Below are positions 42,557-51,230 of a stretch of DNA of 64,000 bases, in pieces (positions within the stretch are counted from its first letter, which is position 1; the number at the start of each line of letters is the position of its first letter). A model generated the notes under the pieces. It worked only from the letters and a program-made list of their open reading frames with translations. It ran no database searches and had not been told where the DNA came from. Position numbers and translations under genes: made by a program. The DNA comes from Aureimonas glaciei (GTDB lineage Bacteria; Pseudomonadota; Alphaproteobacteria; Rhizobiales; Rhizobiaceae), in contig NZ_BMJJ01000004.1 in assembly GCF_014643375.1 (NCBI RefSeq), forward strand, positions 1 to 64,000, written 5' to 3'.

Positions 42557-43798
42557 ATGAACATCAAGAGCATCCTGCTCGGATCCGCTGCGGCCCTCGT
42601 CGCCGTTTCCGGTGCCCGCGCTGCCGACGCCGTTGTGATGGTTGAGCCGGAGCCGGTCGAATACGTTCGCGTTTGCGACGTGTACGGCACGGGCTTCTTC
42701 TACATCCCCGGCACCGAGACCTGCCTGAAGATCGGCGGCTACGTCCGCATGCGCTTCGAGGCTGCCGACGAAGTTGAAGAGGGCGATTTCTTCGATGCCC
42801 AGAACCTCGACGGCGACGAAGACTACTCCTTCCAGACCCGCGTCCGCGCCCGTCTGAACTTCGACGTTCGCGAAGAGACCGAGCTCGGCACCCTGCGCGC
42901 CTATGCCCGCGTCCAGGCCACGAACCGCAGCACCGCCAACACCAATGGCTACGGCGTCGGCAACAGCCAGTACGAAATGGACCAGGGCTTCATCCAGCTG
43001 GGCGGCCTCACCATGGGCAAGCTCGACTCGCTCTGGGCCGAGCGTGACGGCCTCCTGACCGACAATGACTGGTCGGTCGGCGATATCAGCCAGAACCGCG
43101 TTTCCTACACCTACGCTGCCAACGGCTTCAGCGGCGCCCTGTCGCTCGAAGACGACGGCGACGGCGACTTCACGCCGGACGTGGTCGGCCAGCTCGCCTA
43201 CGAAGGCGCCTGGGGTTCGGCCTACATCTCGGGTGTCTACGACGAAGACGCCTACAGCGGCTCCTTCTACACCACCGATGCCGGCCTGGCGTCGTTCTAC
43301 TTCCTCGATGACTACAACATCAACGACGCTTCGGACGGCGCTTTCGCTCTGAAGGCCGGCGTCGAGCTCAAGGACCTGCTCGCTGCTGGTTCGATCTTCA
43401 AGGTCGAGGGTCACTATGCCTTCGATCCGACCGAATACGCCTCGCTCGAGCCAGGCGGCTACCTCGGCAACGCGAACCGTCTCGCGATCCCGAGCGAGTG
43501 GCAGGTTGGTGCCGCCTATCAGCAGACCTTCGGCAAGCTGACCGGCACCGTCTCCGGCGTCTACGGCGAGCTCTTCGACACCGACCTCTACCTCGACTCG
43601 CTGGACAGCGGCCTTCCGGCCGACGTGATCCTCGGCTTCGACGGTGGCGAGTACTGGGGCGTTGCCGCCAACGTCGGCTACCAGCTGACCTCGAACTTCG
43701 CCGTCAGCGGTGAAGTCTCGTACCGCGACATCGACAGCAGCGGCCTGGACGACACCGACCAGACCTCGGGCTACGTCGAGTTCATTCGCACGTTCTAA
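42557..43798 (+). CDS. Rhizobiales porin (RopA/Omp2-like), copy 1
   Basis: A 413-residue outer membrane porin. A signal peptide (residues 1-22, ending ARAADA) precedes the family-specific EPVEYVRVCDVYGTGFFYIPGTE segment with a Cys pair (VCDVYG and TETCLKIGGYVRMR). The rest is beta-strand rich with Asp-rich loops and the protein ends in the aromatic strand YVEFIRTF, typical of barrel insertion. Porins of this type are major general diffusion channels in Brucella and rhizobia. GGAGGTCAGGAC precedes the ATG. It is very similar to the second copy, and both have the same leader. Confidence 0.92.
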   Translation: MNIKSILLGSAAALVAVSGARAADAVVMVEPEPVEYVRVCDVYGTGFFYIPGTETCLKIGGYVRMRFEAADEVEEGDFFDAQNLDGDEDYSFQTRVRARLNFDVREETELGTLRAYARVQATNRSTANTNGYGVGNSQYEMDQGFIQLGGLTMGKLDSLWAERDGLLTDNDWSVGDISQNRVSYTYAANGFSGALSLEDDGDGDFTPDVVGQLAYEGAWGSAYISGVYDEDAYSGSFYTTDAGLASFYFLDDYNINDASDGAFALKAGVELKDLLAAGSIFKVEGHYAFDPTEYASLEPGGYLGNANRLAIPSEWQVGAAYQQTFGKLTGTVSGVYGELFDTDLYLDSLDSGLPADVILGFDGGEYWGVAANVGYQLTSNFAVSGEVSYRDIDSSGLDDTDQTSGYVEFIRTF

Positions 43799-43822
43799 TC
43801 CAATCATCTGATTGGACGATCG

Positions 43823-43853
43823 AGGGGCCCGGCGGCAACGCCGGGCCCCTTCT
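43823..43853 (+). terminator. Rho-independent terminator after porin 1
   Basis: A 12-bp GC-rich stem, AGGGGCCCGGCG with CGCCGGGCCCCT, around GCAA is followed by TTCTTG. The same GCAA-capped core follows the second porin. Confidence 0.9.
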
Positions 43854-44505
43854 TGTTTGGGGCTGGGCGGGCCTGGTCGCTCGCGGGCGGAACCCTGTTC
43901 ATGTCGGCCCATCTTTTCCCGCCCCCGGTCATCTGCCCGCAGGGACCCCTATCTGTGTGCAGGTTTCGTCCGTGCCGATGAAGCCGGAACCGCTGTGCTG
44001 ATGGTAACGGCCTTACGCCGCGGGCCGAGGGAGACATCATGGACGCGAACGGCTGGCCACGATCCGGTCGCACGTCCTGGCGAGGCAGATTCGACAGCAG
44101 CAACCCGGCGCAACCCTGTTTGCCCCAGGGTCAATCTCCTTGGCTCTGCCGAGGCAGGGCTGCAGGCGGCGCGGACGCAAAGGCCAACCTTGAGGCCTCA
44201 TGGCGGTCACGGTTTGGCGGTCGCCGAACCAGAATCCCCGTAAACTACTGTTTTGACGACATTTCAGAACAAGTGTTACCAATTCATGAAAAATATTGTG
44301 CCATTCTCGCCACAGGGTGTGCTCTGCGCGCATCAAATCCAAGCTTCAGGCATTTGAGCGATTGCGTATGACGGACCATTCCTCAATAGTCCCCCTCGAG
44401 AGAACGGGGCAGATGCTACGGTCTTTCAAAGCAGGGAAAGAGGCAGGAAGGTTTACCTTCGAAGTAATGCCCTCCCACCTTTTTAACTTGACTGGAGGTC
44501 AGGAC
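43854..44505. other. Intergenic region between the two porins
   Basis: About 650 bases. The first 380 show no gene. From 44240 it is locally AT-rich (for example CATGAAAAATATTGTGCC), which suits a promoter for the second porin. The leader hairpin (44447-44460) lies just before the start. Confidence 0.6.
44447..44460 (+). promoter_or_regulatory. Leader hairpin of second porin
   Basis: GAAGGT-TT-ACCTTC is a perfect 6-bp stem 46 bases upstream of the ATG. It is the counterpart of the leader hairpin of the first porin, in the same relative place. Confidence 0.55.
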
Positions 44506-45708
44506 ATGAACATCAAGAGCATCCTGCTCGGAACCGCTGCGGCCCTCGTCGCAGTTTCCGGCGCCCGCGCTGCCGACGCCATCGTGATGGTCGAGCCGGA
44601 GCCGGTTGAATACGTTCGCGTTTGCGACGTTTACGGCACGGGCTTCTTCTACATCCCCGGCACCGAGACCTGCCTGAAGATCGGCGGCTACGTCCGCATG
44701 CGCCTGCAGGCCAACGACGCCATCGACGGCTTCGAGTACAGCAACGGCCGTAACCTCGACGGCAACGAAGACTACAGCTTCTCGACCCGCATCCGTACCC
44801 GCCTGAACTTCGACGTTCGCGAAGAGACCGAGCTCGGCACCCTGCGCGCCTATGCCCGCGTCCAGGCCACCAACAGCAGCACCGCACAGACCAATGGTTA
44901 CGGCGTCGGCAACAGCCAGTACGAGATGGACCAGGCCTTCATCCAGCTGGGCGGCCTCACCATGGGCAAGCTCGACTCGCTCTGGGCCGAGCGCGACGGC
45001 CTCCTGACCGATGCTGACTGGTCGGTCGGCGACATCAGCCAGAACCGCATTTCCTACACCTATGCCGCCAACGGCCTGAGCGCCGCTCTGTCGCTCGAAG
45101 ACGATGGCGATGGCGACTTCACGCCGGACGTCGTCGGCCAGCTCGCCTACGAAGGCGCCTGGGGTTCGGCCTACCTCTCGGGCATCTACGACGAAGACGC
45201 CTACAGCACGAACAACTATTCCGTCATCGTCGACGGCGTCGTCTACACGATCGACGACTACGATCTCGACAATGCTTCCGACGGCGCGTTCGCTCTGAAG
45301 GCCGGCGTTTCCCTGAAGGACATGATCGCTGCTGGTTCCGTCTTCAAGGTTGAAGGCCACTACGCCTTCGATGCGACGGAATACGCCTCGCTCGCACCTG
45401 GCGGCTACCTCGGCGACACGAACCTCGGCATCCCGTCCGAGTACCAGATCGGCGCCGCCTATCAGCAGAGCTTCGGCAAGCTGACGGCGATCCTGTCGGG
45501 CATCTACGGCCAGACCTTCGACTTCAACGTCGGTGGCGTTCAGATCGATGGTGCCGATTACTTCGGCGTCGCCGGCAACGTCGGCTACCAGCTGACCTCG
45601 AACTTCTCCGTCCTCGGCGAAGTGTCCTACCGCAGCCTCGACGTTCCGGCCGCCGTTGGCGACCTGGACCAGACCCGCGGCTTCATCGAGTTCAAGCGCT
45701 CGTTCTAA
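44506..45708 (+). CDS. Rhizobiales porin (RopA/Omp2-like), copy 2
   Basis: A 400-residue porin nearly identical in its first 65 residues to the copy at 42557 (same signal peptide and VCDVYGTGFFYIPGTETC segment). It also shares GFIQ/AFIQLGGLTMGKLD and LSLEDDGDGDFTPDVVGQ. Differences cluster in three variable segments that should be surface loops (around residues 70-85, 235-255 and 335-365), as expected after duplication followed by loop diversification. It ends in FIEFKRSF. The ribosome site GGAGGTCAGGAC is the same. Confidence 0.92.
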   Translation: MNIKSILLGTAAALVAVSGARAADAIVMVEPEPVEYVRVCDVYGTGFFYIPGTETCLKIGGYVRMRLQANDAIDGFEYSNGRNLDGNEDYSFSTRIRTRLNFDVREETELGTLRAYARVQATNSSTAQTNGYGVGNSQYEMDQAFIQLGGLTMGKLDSLWAERDGLLTDADWSVGDISQNRISYTYAANGLSAALSLEDDGDGDFTPDVVGQLAYEGAWGSAYLSGIYDEDAYSTNNYSVIVDGVVYTIDDYDLDNASDGAFALKAGVSLKDMIAAGSVFKVEGHYAFDATEYASLAPGGYLGDTNLGIPSEYQIGAAYQQSFGKLTAILSGIYGQTFDFNVGGVQIDGADYFGVAGNVGYQLTSNFSVLGEVSYRSLDVPAAVGDLDQTRGFIEFKRSF

Positions 45709-45733
45709 TCGGATCATCTGATCCACTGATGGG

Positions 45734-45763
45734 AGGCCCGGCGGCAACGCCGGGCCTTTCTTC
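45734..45763 (+). terminator. Rho-independent terminator after porin 2
   Basis: AGGCCCGGCG-GCAA-CGCCGGGCCT, a 10-bp stem with a tetraloop, followed by TTCTTC. It is homologous to the terminator after the first porin, showing that the duplication included the 3-prime region. Confidence 0.88.
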
Positions 45764-45911
45764 GTTCGGCGGCCGGCCCGGCGCGCGGCCGTTGCCGGGC
45801 GACGGCGCGGGCCGGGGTGGCCGAGCTCGCAGGGATGTCGAGTCGCCCTTCGCCCTCCCTCTCCGCAGCGGCAAGGTTTCGGTCGTGTTGCGCCGGAGCG
45901 GCTCAGGTCCT

Positions 45912-46988
45912 ATGGAAAACCTCGATCCCCCGATGGCCAGCCCTGGACAGCGACCCGAACCGATGATTCGAGAGCATCAGCCGACAATCGCCTTGGGCGC
46001 GCATTTCCCGTCGTTCGCCGTGGCGCCGATGATCGACTGGACGGACAGGCATTGTCGGTTCTTCCATCGGCAGCTGACGGGCCGGGCGCTGCTCTACACC
46101 GAGATGGTCGTGGCCGACGCGGTGATTCACGGCGATCGCGAGCGTCTGCTCGGCTTCGATGCCGCGGAGCATCCCGTCGCGCTCCAGCTCGGCGGCTCGG
46201 ATCCGGAAAAACTGTCTCGCGCCACGGCGCTGGCCGCGTCCTTCGGCTATGACGAGATCAATCTCAATGTCGGCTGCCCTTCCGATCGCGTGCAGTCCGG
46301 GGCCTTCGGCGCCTGCCTGATGCGCCAGCCCGGTCTCGTCGGCGAATGCCTGCAGGCGATGCGCGAGGCGTCGGCCGTGTCGGTGACGGTGAAATGTCGC
46401 CTCGGCGTCGACGATCAGGACCCCGAAACGGCGCTCGACGCCCTAGCCGATGCGGCCGTCGAAGCCGGCGTCTCGGGCATTTGGGTGCATGCGCGCAAGG
46501 CCTGGCTCCAGGGGCTGAGCCCGAAGGAAAACCGCGACATCCCGCCGCTCGACTACGGCCGCGTGCACCGGCTGAAGGCGCGCCTGCCGACCCTGTTCGT
46601 CGGCCTGAACGGCGGGCTGCGGACGGTCGAGGAAGCCGCGGAACAGCTGGCCTTCGTCGACGGCGTGATGATGGGACGGGGAGCCTACCAGACGCCGGAC
46701 CAGCTCGCCGCGGTGGATCGGCTCTTCTATGGCGCCGAGGCGTCCGCGCTGGATTACCCCCGAATCGTCGCGACCATGGCCGACTATGCCGGCCGTCACA
46801 TCGCCGCCGGCGGCCGCCTTGTGCATGTCACCCGCCACATGACCGGGCTGTTTACCGGGCTGCCCGGCGCGCGGCGCTGGCGCCAGACCCTGTCGGACGC
46901 CGGCAGCCGGCGCGATGCCGGGCCGGAGCTGTTCTTCGAAGCGCTGGCGCATGTCGATCTGGCGGCGACGCCGCGGCAGGCTGCCTGA
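45912..46988 (+). CDS. dusA: tRNA-dihydrouridine synthase A
   Basis: A 358-residue FMN-dependent enzyme that reduces uridine in the D-loop of tRNAs. The DusA pattern is complete: FAVAPMIDWTDRHCRFFHR, YTEMVVADAVIHG, LQLGGSDPEKL, NLNVGCPSDRVQSGAFGACLM (catalytic Cys in GCPS) and WVHARKAWLQGLSPKENR, followed by GLNGGLRT and GVMMGRGAY. I used the ATG at 45912; Mets 7 and 17 codons further in are possible alternatives, since the conserved part begins near residue 35. It is a single gene after the porin terminator. Confidence 0.92.
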   Translation: MENLDPPMASPGQRPEPMIREHQPTIALGAHFPSFAVAPMIDWTDRHCRFFHRQLTGRALLYTEMVVADAVIHGDRERLLGFDAAEHPVALQLGGSDPEKLSRATALAASFGYDEINLNVGCPSDRVQSGAFGACLMRQPGLVGECLQAMREASAVSVTVKCRLGVDDQDPETALDALADAAVEAGVSGIWVHARKAWLQGLSPKENRDIPPLDYGRVHRLKARLPTLFVGLNGGLRTVEEAAEQLAFVDGVMMGRGAYQTPDQLAAVDRLFYGAEASALDYPRIVATMADYAGRHIAAGGRLVHVTRHMTGLFTGLPGARRWRQTLSDAGSRRDAGPELFFEALAHVDLAATPRQAA

Positions 46989-47010
46989 ACGTTCGGCCTC
47001 CCGCGAGTCC

Positions 47011-47718
47011 TCAGTCGGTCAGGACCAGACGCTCGCCGCGGAACTCGAAGGACGACAGCGTTCCCAGAAAGCTCATGCCGAGCAGGCTGAGGCCGTCATC
47101 GTCGCGGTCCATCACCACGGCCTGGACATTGGCGCGCTCGATGTCGCCGATCCGGACGGTCCCGAGGGTCAAGGGCGCGGCGCGGGCGGTGCCATTGGCC
47201 GTCATCACCCTGCCGCTGTAGTCGAGGCCGGCGATGTCGACGCCGATGGCGGCCGCGGCCCGGCGGTCGAGCGCGACGACGCTGGCGCCGGTGTCGACGA
47301 GAAACTCGACCGTGCGCCCGTCGACTTCTGCCGAGACGTGAAAATGGTCGTCATCGGCGCGCATGACCATGAACTGGTTTCCATCGCCGCCGGCGACCGC
47401 GATGACATGGCCGGGCAGGAGCTCGGCCATGATCCGGTCGCCGACCTCCCGCAACTCGCCGCGATAGCCGTAAAGTCCGATCAGGACGACGAAGCCGAGG
47501 GCGTAGATCGCGATGCCCTTCAAGGCGCCGGTCAGATTGCCGCGAAACACGAAGAAGACGCTGGAGGCGAGAACGAGTCCCCAGACCGACATGTAGGCCG
47601 CATCGGCAAACTGCCCCTCTGGCAGGCCGCCGACCATGCCGTCGTCGTTGAGGACGAGAACGGCGAGGACGACGCCGATGATGGCGAGGAGGAGAATCAG
47701 CAGGCGGCTATCGCGCAC
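47011..47718 (-). CDS. Membrane-anchored retropepsin-like aspartic protease
   Basis: A 235-residue protein with three N-terminal hydrophobic helices (about residues 5-22, 39-56, 62-80), then a soluble domain carrying VDTGASVVAL, the D-T-G-A motif of clan AA retropepsin-like proteases (TIGR02281 family in alphaproteobacteria), and a late LLGMSFLG motif typical of these. It is expected to work as a dimer facing the periplasm; substrates are unknown. The start is a GTG (47718), 4 bases after the stop of the upstream DUF1289 gene, with AAGG upstream, so the two genes form an operon. Confidence 0.82.
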   Translation of the reverse strand: MRDSRLLILLLAIIGVVLAVLVLNDDGMVGGLPEGQFADAAYMSVWGLVLASSVFFVFRGNLTGALKGIAIYALGFVVLIGLYGYRGELREVGDRIMAELLPGHVIAVAGGDGNQFMVMRADDDHFHVSAEVDGRTVEFLVDTGASVVALDRRAAAAIGVDIAGLDYSGRVMTANGTARAAPLTLGTVRIGDIERANVQAVVMDRDDDGLSLLGMSFLGTLSSFEFRGERLVLTD

Positions 47719-47722
47719 CGGA

Positions 47723-47935
47723 TCAGGCCTTGGCCGCAAGAGCGATCGGCCGCGGCGTCGCGGGTTCGCCCAGCGCCGCGATTCGTGCCGGCAGAAGCGC
47801 CATGATGTCCCGGCGCTGTTGCGGGGAATAGGCGATCCAGCCACCGATCTCCTCGCCGCTGCGCCCGCAGCCGCGGCAATGACCGCTGCGGGGCTCGATG
47901 ACGCAGATCTTGGTGCAGGGGGACTCGATCGACAT
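47723..47935 (-). CDS. DUF1289 Cys-rich small protein
   Basis: A 70-residue protein with a four-Cys cluster, SPCTKICVIEPRSGHCRGCGR, and WIAYSPQQRRDIM, the DUF1289 hallmark. The Cys arrangement suggests binding of a metal, but the role is unknown. The Met of MSIESPCTK is chosen, since the conserved part begins directly after it. It is coupled to the protease gene (4-base gap). Confidence 0.85.
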   Translation of the reverse strand: MSIESPCTKICVIEPRSGHCRGCGRSGEEIGGWIAYSPQQRRDIMALLPARIAALGEPATPRPIALAAKA

Positions 47936-48018
47936 GGGGCTCCGGTTGGCGGGGGCGCGTTCTGGGGGCGTGCCGCATGTAAGGATCATCCGGCCCGGGG
48001 CAAGGGCAGGGGGCTGCG

Positions 48019-49524
48019 TCAGGACATGTCCTGGAACGCCGGCATCACTTCCAGCACGCGGGCATGCGGGAAGATGGCGATGGTCTCGGTGCCTTCGCGC
48101 AGGCGCGACTTCAGCACGAACTCGCCGTCGTGCATGTGGACGAGCGCCTGGACGATCGGCAGGCCGAGCCCGGTTCCCTGCTCGGCGCTCTTGATGGCGA
48201 TCGAGCCCTGGCCGAAGGACGAGAGCACGATCGGGATCTCCTCCTCGGGGATGCCGGGGCCGGTATCGCGGATCGAGACATACTGCCCGCCGCCCGCCGT
48301 CCAGCCGACGCGAATGGTAATCGTGCCGCCGCGGGGCGTGAACTTCACCGCATTGGACAGGAGGTTCAGGATGATCTGGCGGATCGAGCGTTCGTCGGCC
48401 CAGAGCTGCGGCAGGTTCGGCTCGAACTGAATCTGCAGCGCAATCCCCTTGGCCTCGGTCTTCAGCTGCACATAGGCCAGACAGTCGCGGGCGATCCGCG
48501 ACAGGTCGACCGCCTCCTCGTCGAGCGCGTAGCGCCCGGCCTCGACGCGCGAGAGGTCGAGGATCTCGTTGATCAGGTCGAGCAGGTGCTGGCCGGAAGC
48601 GTTGATGTCCTCGACATAGTCCTTGTAGGTCGAATTGCCGATGGGGCCGAGGATCTCCTTGGCGATCACCTCGGAGAAGCCGAGAATGGCGTTAAGCGGC
48701 GTGCGCAGCTCGTGGCTCATGGTCGCGAGGAATCGCGACTTCGCCAAGTTGGCTTCCTCGGCCCGCCGCCGTGCCTCGTCGGAAATGATGCGCGCCGTGT
48801 CGAGCTCGGCGATCAGCTCGTCCTTTTCCGCCTGATGCCGCATCCGTTCGACACTGATGCGCCGGAGATGCTCGGCGACCACGGTGAAGAAGGGGACGGC
48901 GCCGATGACGACGGCGCGCATGACGATCGAGATCGGCTCGGCGCCGTCCGACATCCGGAAGGCGAGGACGGCCATCAGCGGCACGAACGCGGCGATGACG
49001 CCGCCGCGCAGCGTCGAGGACACCATGGCGGTCAACGCCACGGCGATCAGCAGCACGACCAGCTGGAAGATTTCGAAGCGCAGCGGCCCGCAGTTCTGGC
49101 AGTCCACGGCGGCGAAATAGGCCCAGCCTGTGCCGGCGACGAGATGGCCGAACAGAAAGCGTCGGCTCCAGACCGCGACGTCGACTGGCCGATCGCCCAG
49201 TGCGCGGAACTGATGGGTGATCAGGTAGAGAACGAAATAGCCGACCACGGCGATCGCCGCCCACACGGCCGCGACGTTCAAGCCGATGAAGCTCATGAGG
49301 CCGAAGCCGATCAGGAGGATCGGCAGGGGCATCACGACGACGAAGGACTTCAGCGCCTGGGCATGCTGCAGCAGAATTTCGCGGTCGAATCGCGGCTCGA
49401 CGCCATGGCTGGACGTCAGCCGCCCGCGCGCCAGCCGCAGCGTGCGCGTCAGGTCCGCATTGCGCGGGACCCTGCGGCGCTCGACAATGTTCTTGTCGTA
49501 ACTGGGGGGGGCTGCGACGGACAT
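48019..49524 (-). CDS. Membrane sensor histidine kinase (PleC/PdhS-like)
   Basis: A 501-residue kinase. About five hydrophobic helices lie between residues 60 and 215, followed by a coiled coil (218-262). The phosphoacceptor is His271 in LATMSHELRTPLNAILGFSEVI. The HATPase domain has the N box NLLSNAVKFTP, G1 DTGPGIP and G2 GTGLGLPIV. The dimerisation sequence FSEVIAKEILGPIGNSTYKDY is the form found in the PleC/DivJ/PdhS cell-cycle kinases of alphaproteobacteria, which act on DivK; that link is inferred. No PAS domain or response regulator gene is adjacent. The gene is alone, divergent from the GST gene. Confidence 0.85.
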   Translation of the reverse strand: MSVAAPPSYDKNIVERRRVPRNADLTRTLRLARGRLTSSHGVEPRFDREILLQHAQALKSFVVVMPLPILLIGFGLMSFIGLNVAAVWAAIAVVGYFVLYLITHQFRALGDRPVDVAVWSRRFLFGHLVAGTGWAYFAAVDCQNCGPLRFEIFQLVVLLIAVALTAMVSSTLRGGVIAAFVPLMAVLAFRMSDGAEPISIVMRAVVIGAVPFFTVVAEHLRRISVERMRHQAEKDELIAELDTARIISDEARRRAEEANLAKSRFLATMSHELRTPLNAILGFSEVIAKEILGPIGNSTYKDYVEDINASGQHLLDLINEILDLSRVEAGRYALDEEAVDLSRIARDCLAYVQLKTEAKGIALQIQFEPNLPQLWADERSIRQIILNLLSNAVKFTPRGGTITIRVGWTAGGGQYVSIRDTGPGIPEEEIPIVLSSFGQGSIAIKSAEQGTGLGLPIVQALVHMHDGEFVLKSRLREGTETIAIFPHARVLEVMPAFQDMS

Positions 49525-49666
49525 GATGGGGGAGGGAGGCTTCCACGGACTGGCTTCGACCGGCCCATCATCTTTCCGAAAGCTTAAAAAAATGCCTTAA
49601 GCAATCACGAAAATACGCTGCATTGGAGCAGTGAACGCTTGTGAAAATCAGCCACAGGGGAAGACC

Positions 49667-50278
49667 ATGAAGCTCTTCGACGGGGGCCTGGCGCCCAATC
49701 CACGCCGCGTGCGCATCTTCTTGGCCGAAAAGGGCATTGCCGTGCCGTTGCACCCGGTCGACATGGGCGCGATGGAGCATCGCGGCGACGCCGTTACCGC
49801 CCGCAATCCCCTGCAGCGCCTGCCGGTTCTGGAGCTCGACGACGGCACGATCCTCACTGAATCGGTGGCTATCTCTCGATATTTCGAGGAGCTGCATCCC
49901 GACCCGCCGCTGTTCGGCATCGGGGCCCTCGGGCGGGCGCGGGTGGAGGAGTGGAACCGGCGGCTCGAACTCCAGCTCCTCGCCAGCGTCGCCGCCGCCT
50001 TTCGCCACCTGCATCCTGCCATGCGCGAATGGGAAGTGCCGCAGATCGCCGACTGGGGCGAGGCGAACAAGCCGCGGGCCCAGGCTTTTCTGCGCCTTCT
50101 CGACGCGCATCTGGCCGAGAATCGCTTCGTCGCCGGCGAGGCGCTGTCGATCGCCGATATCACCGGCCTCGTCGCCATCGATTTCATGAAGCCGGCGCGG
50201 ATCGTCCTGCCGGACGGGCTCGACCACGTCCGCCGCTGGCACGCCGAGATGGCGGCTCGGCCGAGCGCCCGCGCCTAA
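49667..50278 (+). CDS. Glutathione S-transferase family protein
   Basis: A 203-residue GST. The N-terminal thioredoxin-like domain starts MKLFDGGLAPNPRRVRIFLAEKG and has RLPVLELDDGTILTES with a cis-Pro and the Glu-Ser pair that binds glutathione. The C-terminal helical domain ends with FVAGEALSIADITG (the N-capping Asp). Activity and substrate are not predictable. The start is the Met of MKLFDG with GGGGAAG upstream. It is followed by an Lrp-type regulator about 100 bases downstream. Confidence 0.88.
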   Translation: MKLFDGGLAPNPRRVRIFLAEKGIAVPLHPVDMGAMEHRGDAVTARNPLQRLPVLELDDGTILTESVAISRYFEELHPDPPLFGIGALGRARVEEWNRRLELQLLASVAAAFRHLHPAMREWEVPQIADWGEANKPRAQAFLRLLDAHLAENRFVAGEALSIADITGLVAIDFMKPARIVLPDGLDHVRRWHAEMAARPSARA

Positions 50279-50375
50279 GCCCGTCGCTCCGAGGCTCGCT
50301 CCGGCGTGCAGACGGGCCTGACGCCGCGGGATGACCTGCTATAAGGGCGTCGGACACGGCACAGAAGGCAGCATC

Positions 50376-50861
50376 ATGGACCGGCTCGACAAGAAGATTC
50401 TGCGGCTCCTGCAGGAAGACGCGACGCTCGCCGTGGCCGAGATCGCCAAGCGCGTCGGCCTGTCGACGACGCCGTGCTGGCGGCGCATCCAGAAGCTCGA
50501 GGAAGAGGGCGTCATCCGCCGCAGGGTTGCCGTCGTCGATCCGGCGAAGGTCAATCTGCGCGTCACCGTCTTCGTCTCGATCCGCACCAATTCGCATTCG
50601 AACGAATGGCTGAAGCGGTTTTCCGAAGTCGTCGGCGATTTTCCCGAAGTGGTCGAGTTCTACCGCATGAGCGGCGACGTCGACTATCTCCTGCGCGTCG
50701 TGGTGCCCGACATCGCTGCCTACGACGCCTTCTACAAGCGGCTGATCGCCCGCATCGAAATCCGCGACGTGTCGTCGTCCTTCGCCATGGAGCAGATCAA
50801 GTACACGACGGAAATGCCGCTGGACTACATCCAGTTGGAGAAGGAGCCGAAGGAGGTGTGA
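50376..50861 (+). CDS. Lrp/AsnC-family transcriptional regulator
   Basis: A 161-residue regulator. The N-terminal winged helix is MDRLDKKILRLLQEDATLAVAEIAKRVGLSTTPCWRRIQKLEEEGVI, a textbook AsnC HTH, followed by the RAM effector-binding domain (about residues 65-150) with GDVDYLLRVVVPD. Members respond to amino acids; the effector is unknown. The start at 50376 is at the conserved MDxLDxKIL position. It stands just after the GST gene and before an intergenic palindromic element. Confidence 0.92.
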   Translation: MDRLDKKILRLLQEDATLAVAEIAKRVGLSTTPCWRRIQKLEEEGVIRRRVAVVDPAKVNLRVTVFVSIRTNSHSNEWLKRFSEVVGDFPEVVEFYRMSGDVDYLLRVVVPDIAAYDAFYKRLIARIEIRDVSSSFAMEQIKYTTEMPLDYIQLEKEPKEV

Positions 50862-51230
50862 GCGGGCGCTAACGCGCCTCGCCGTTGCATGGGATTCGGC
50901 TCGATCCGCGGGGAAGGTTGTCCGAGGGAGTCCCAACGCCCTGTCCGACTTGGGGCACAGCCTCTCAGCTTCGTCATCCCGGCCTTGAGCCGGGATCCAT
51001 TCCGAAGCCGTGTCACGGTCAATTCGGGTCAGAAGTGGCCCTGTCCCTGACTTGTCCAGCGATTTGGATTGGATCCCGGGTCAAGCCCGGGATGACGACC
51101 GTCGGGGGAGTGAGGGGCGGAATTTCTGAATCCCCCGAATCCCTTGAGGCTGACAGTTCGCACAGCGAATCATCTTCCTCACGTGGTGATTCAAGCACCT
51201 GCCCCAGTGCGCAAACACCCTCGCGCCGCG
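50862..51230. other. Intergenic region with palindromic element
   Basis: The region between the Lrp-type gene and the 3-hydroxyisobutyrate-dehydrogenase-type gene. It contains one diverged copy of the palindromic repeat (50972-51098) and no evident gene. Confidence 0.75.
50972..51098. repeat. Diverged copy of the palindromic repeat
   Basis: Arms beginning CGTCATCCCGGCCTTGAGCC and ending TCAAGCCCGGGATGACGA match the arms of the elements near 25.7-26.2 kb, but the centre differs (127 bp in total). It is a dispersed member of the same family. Confidence 0.8.
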
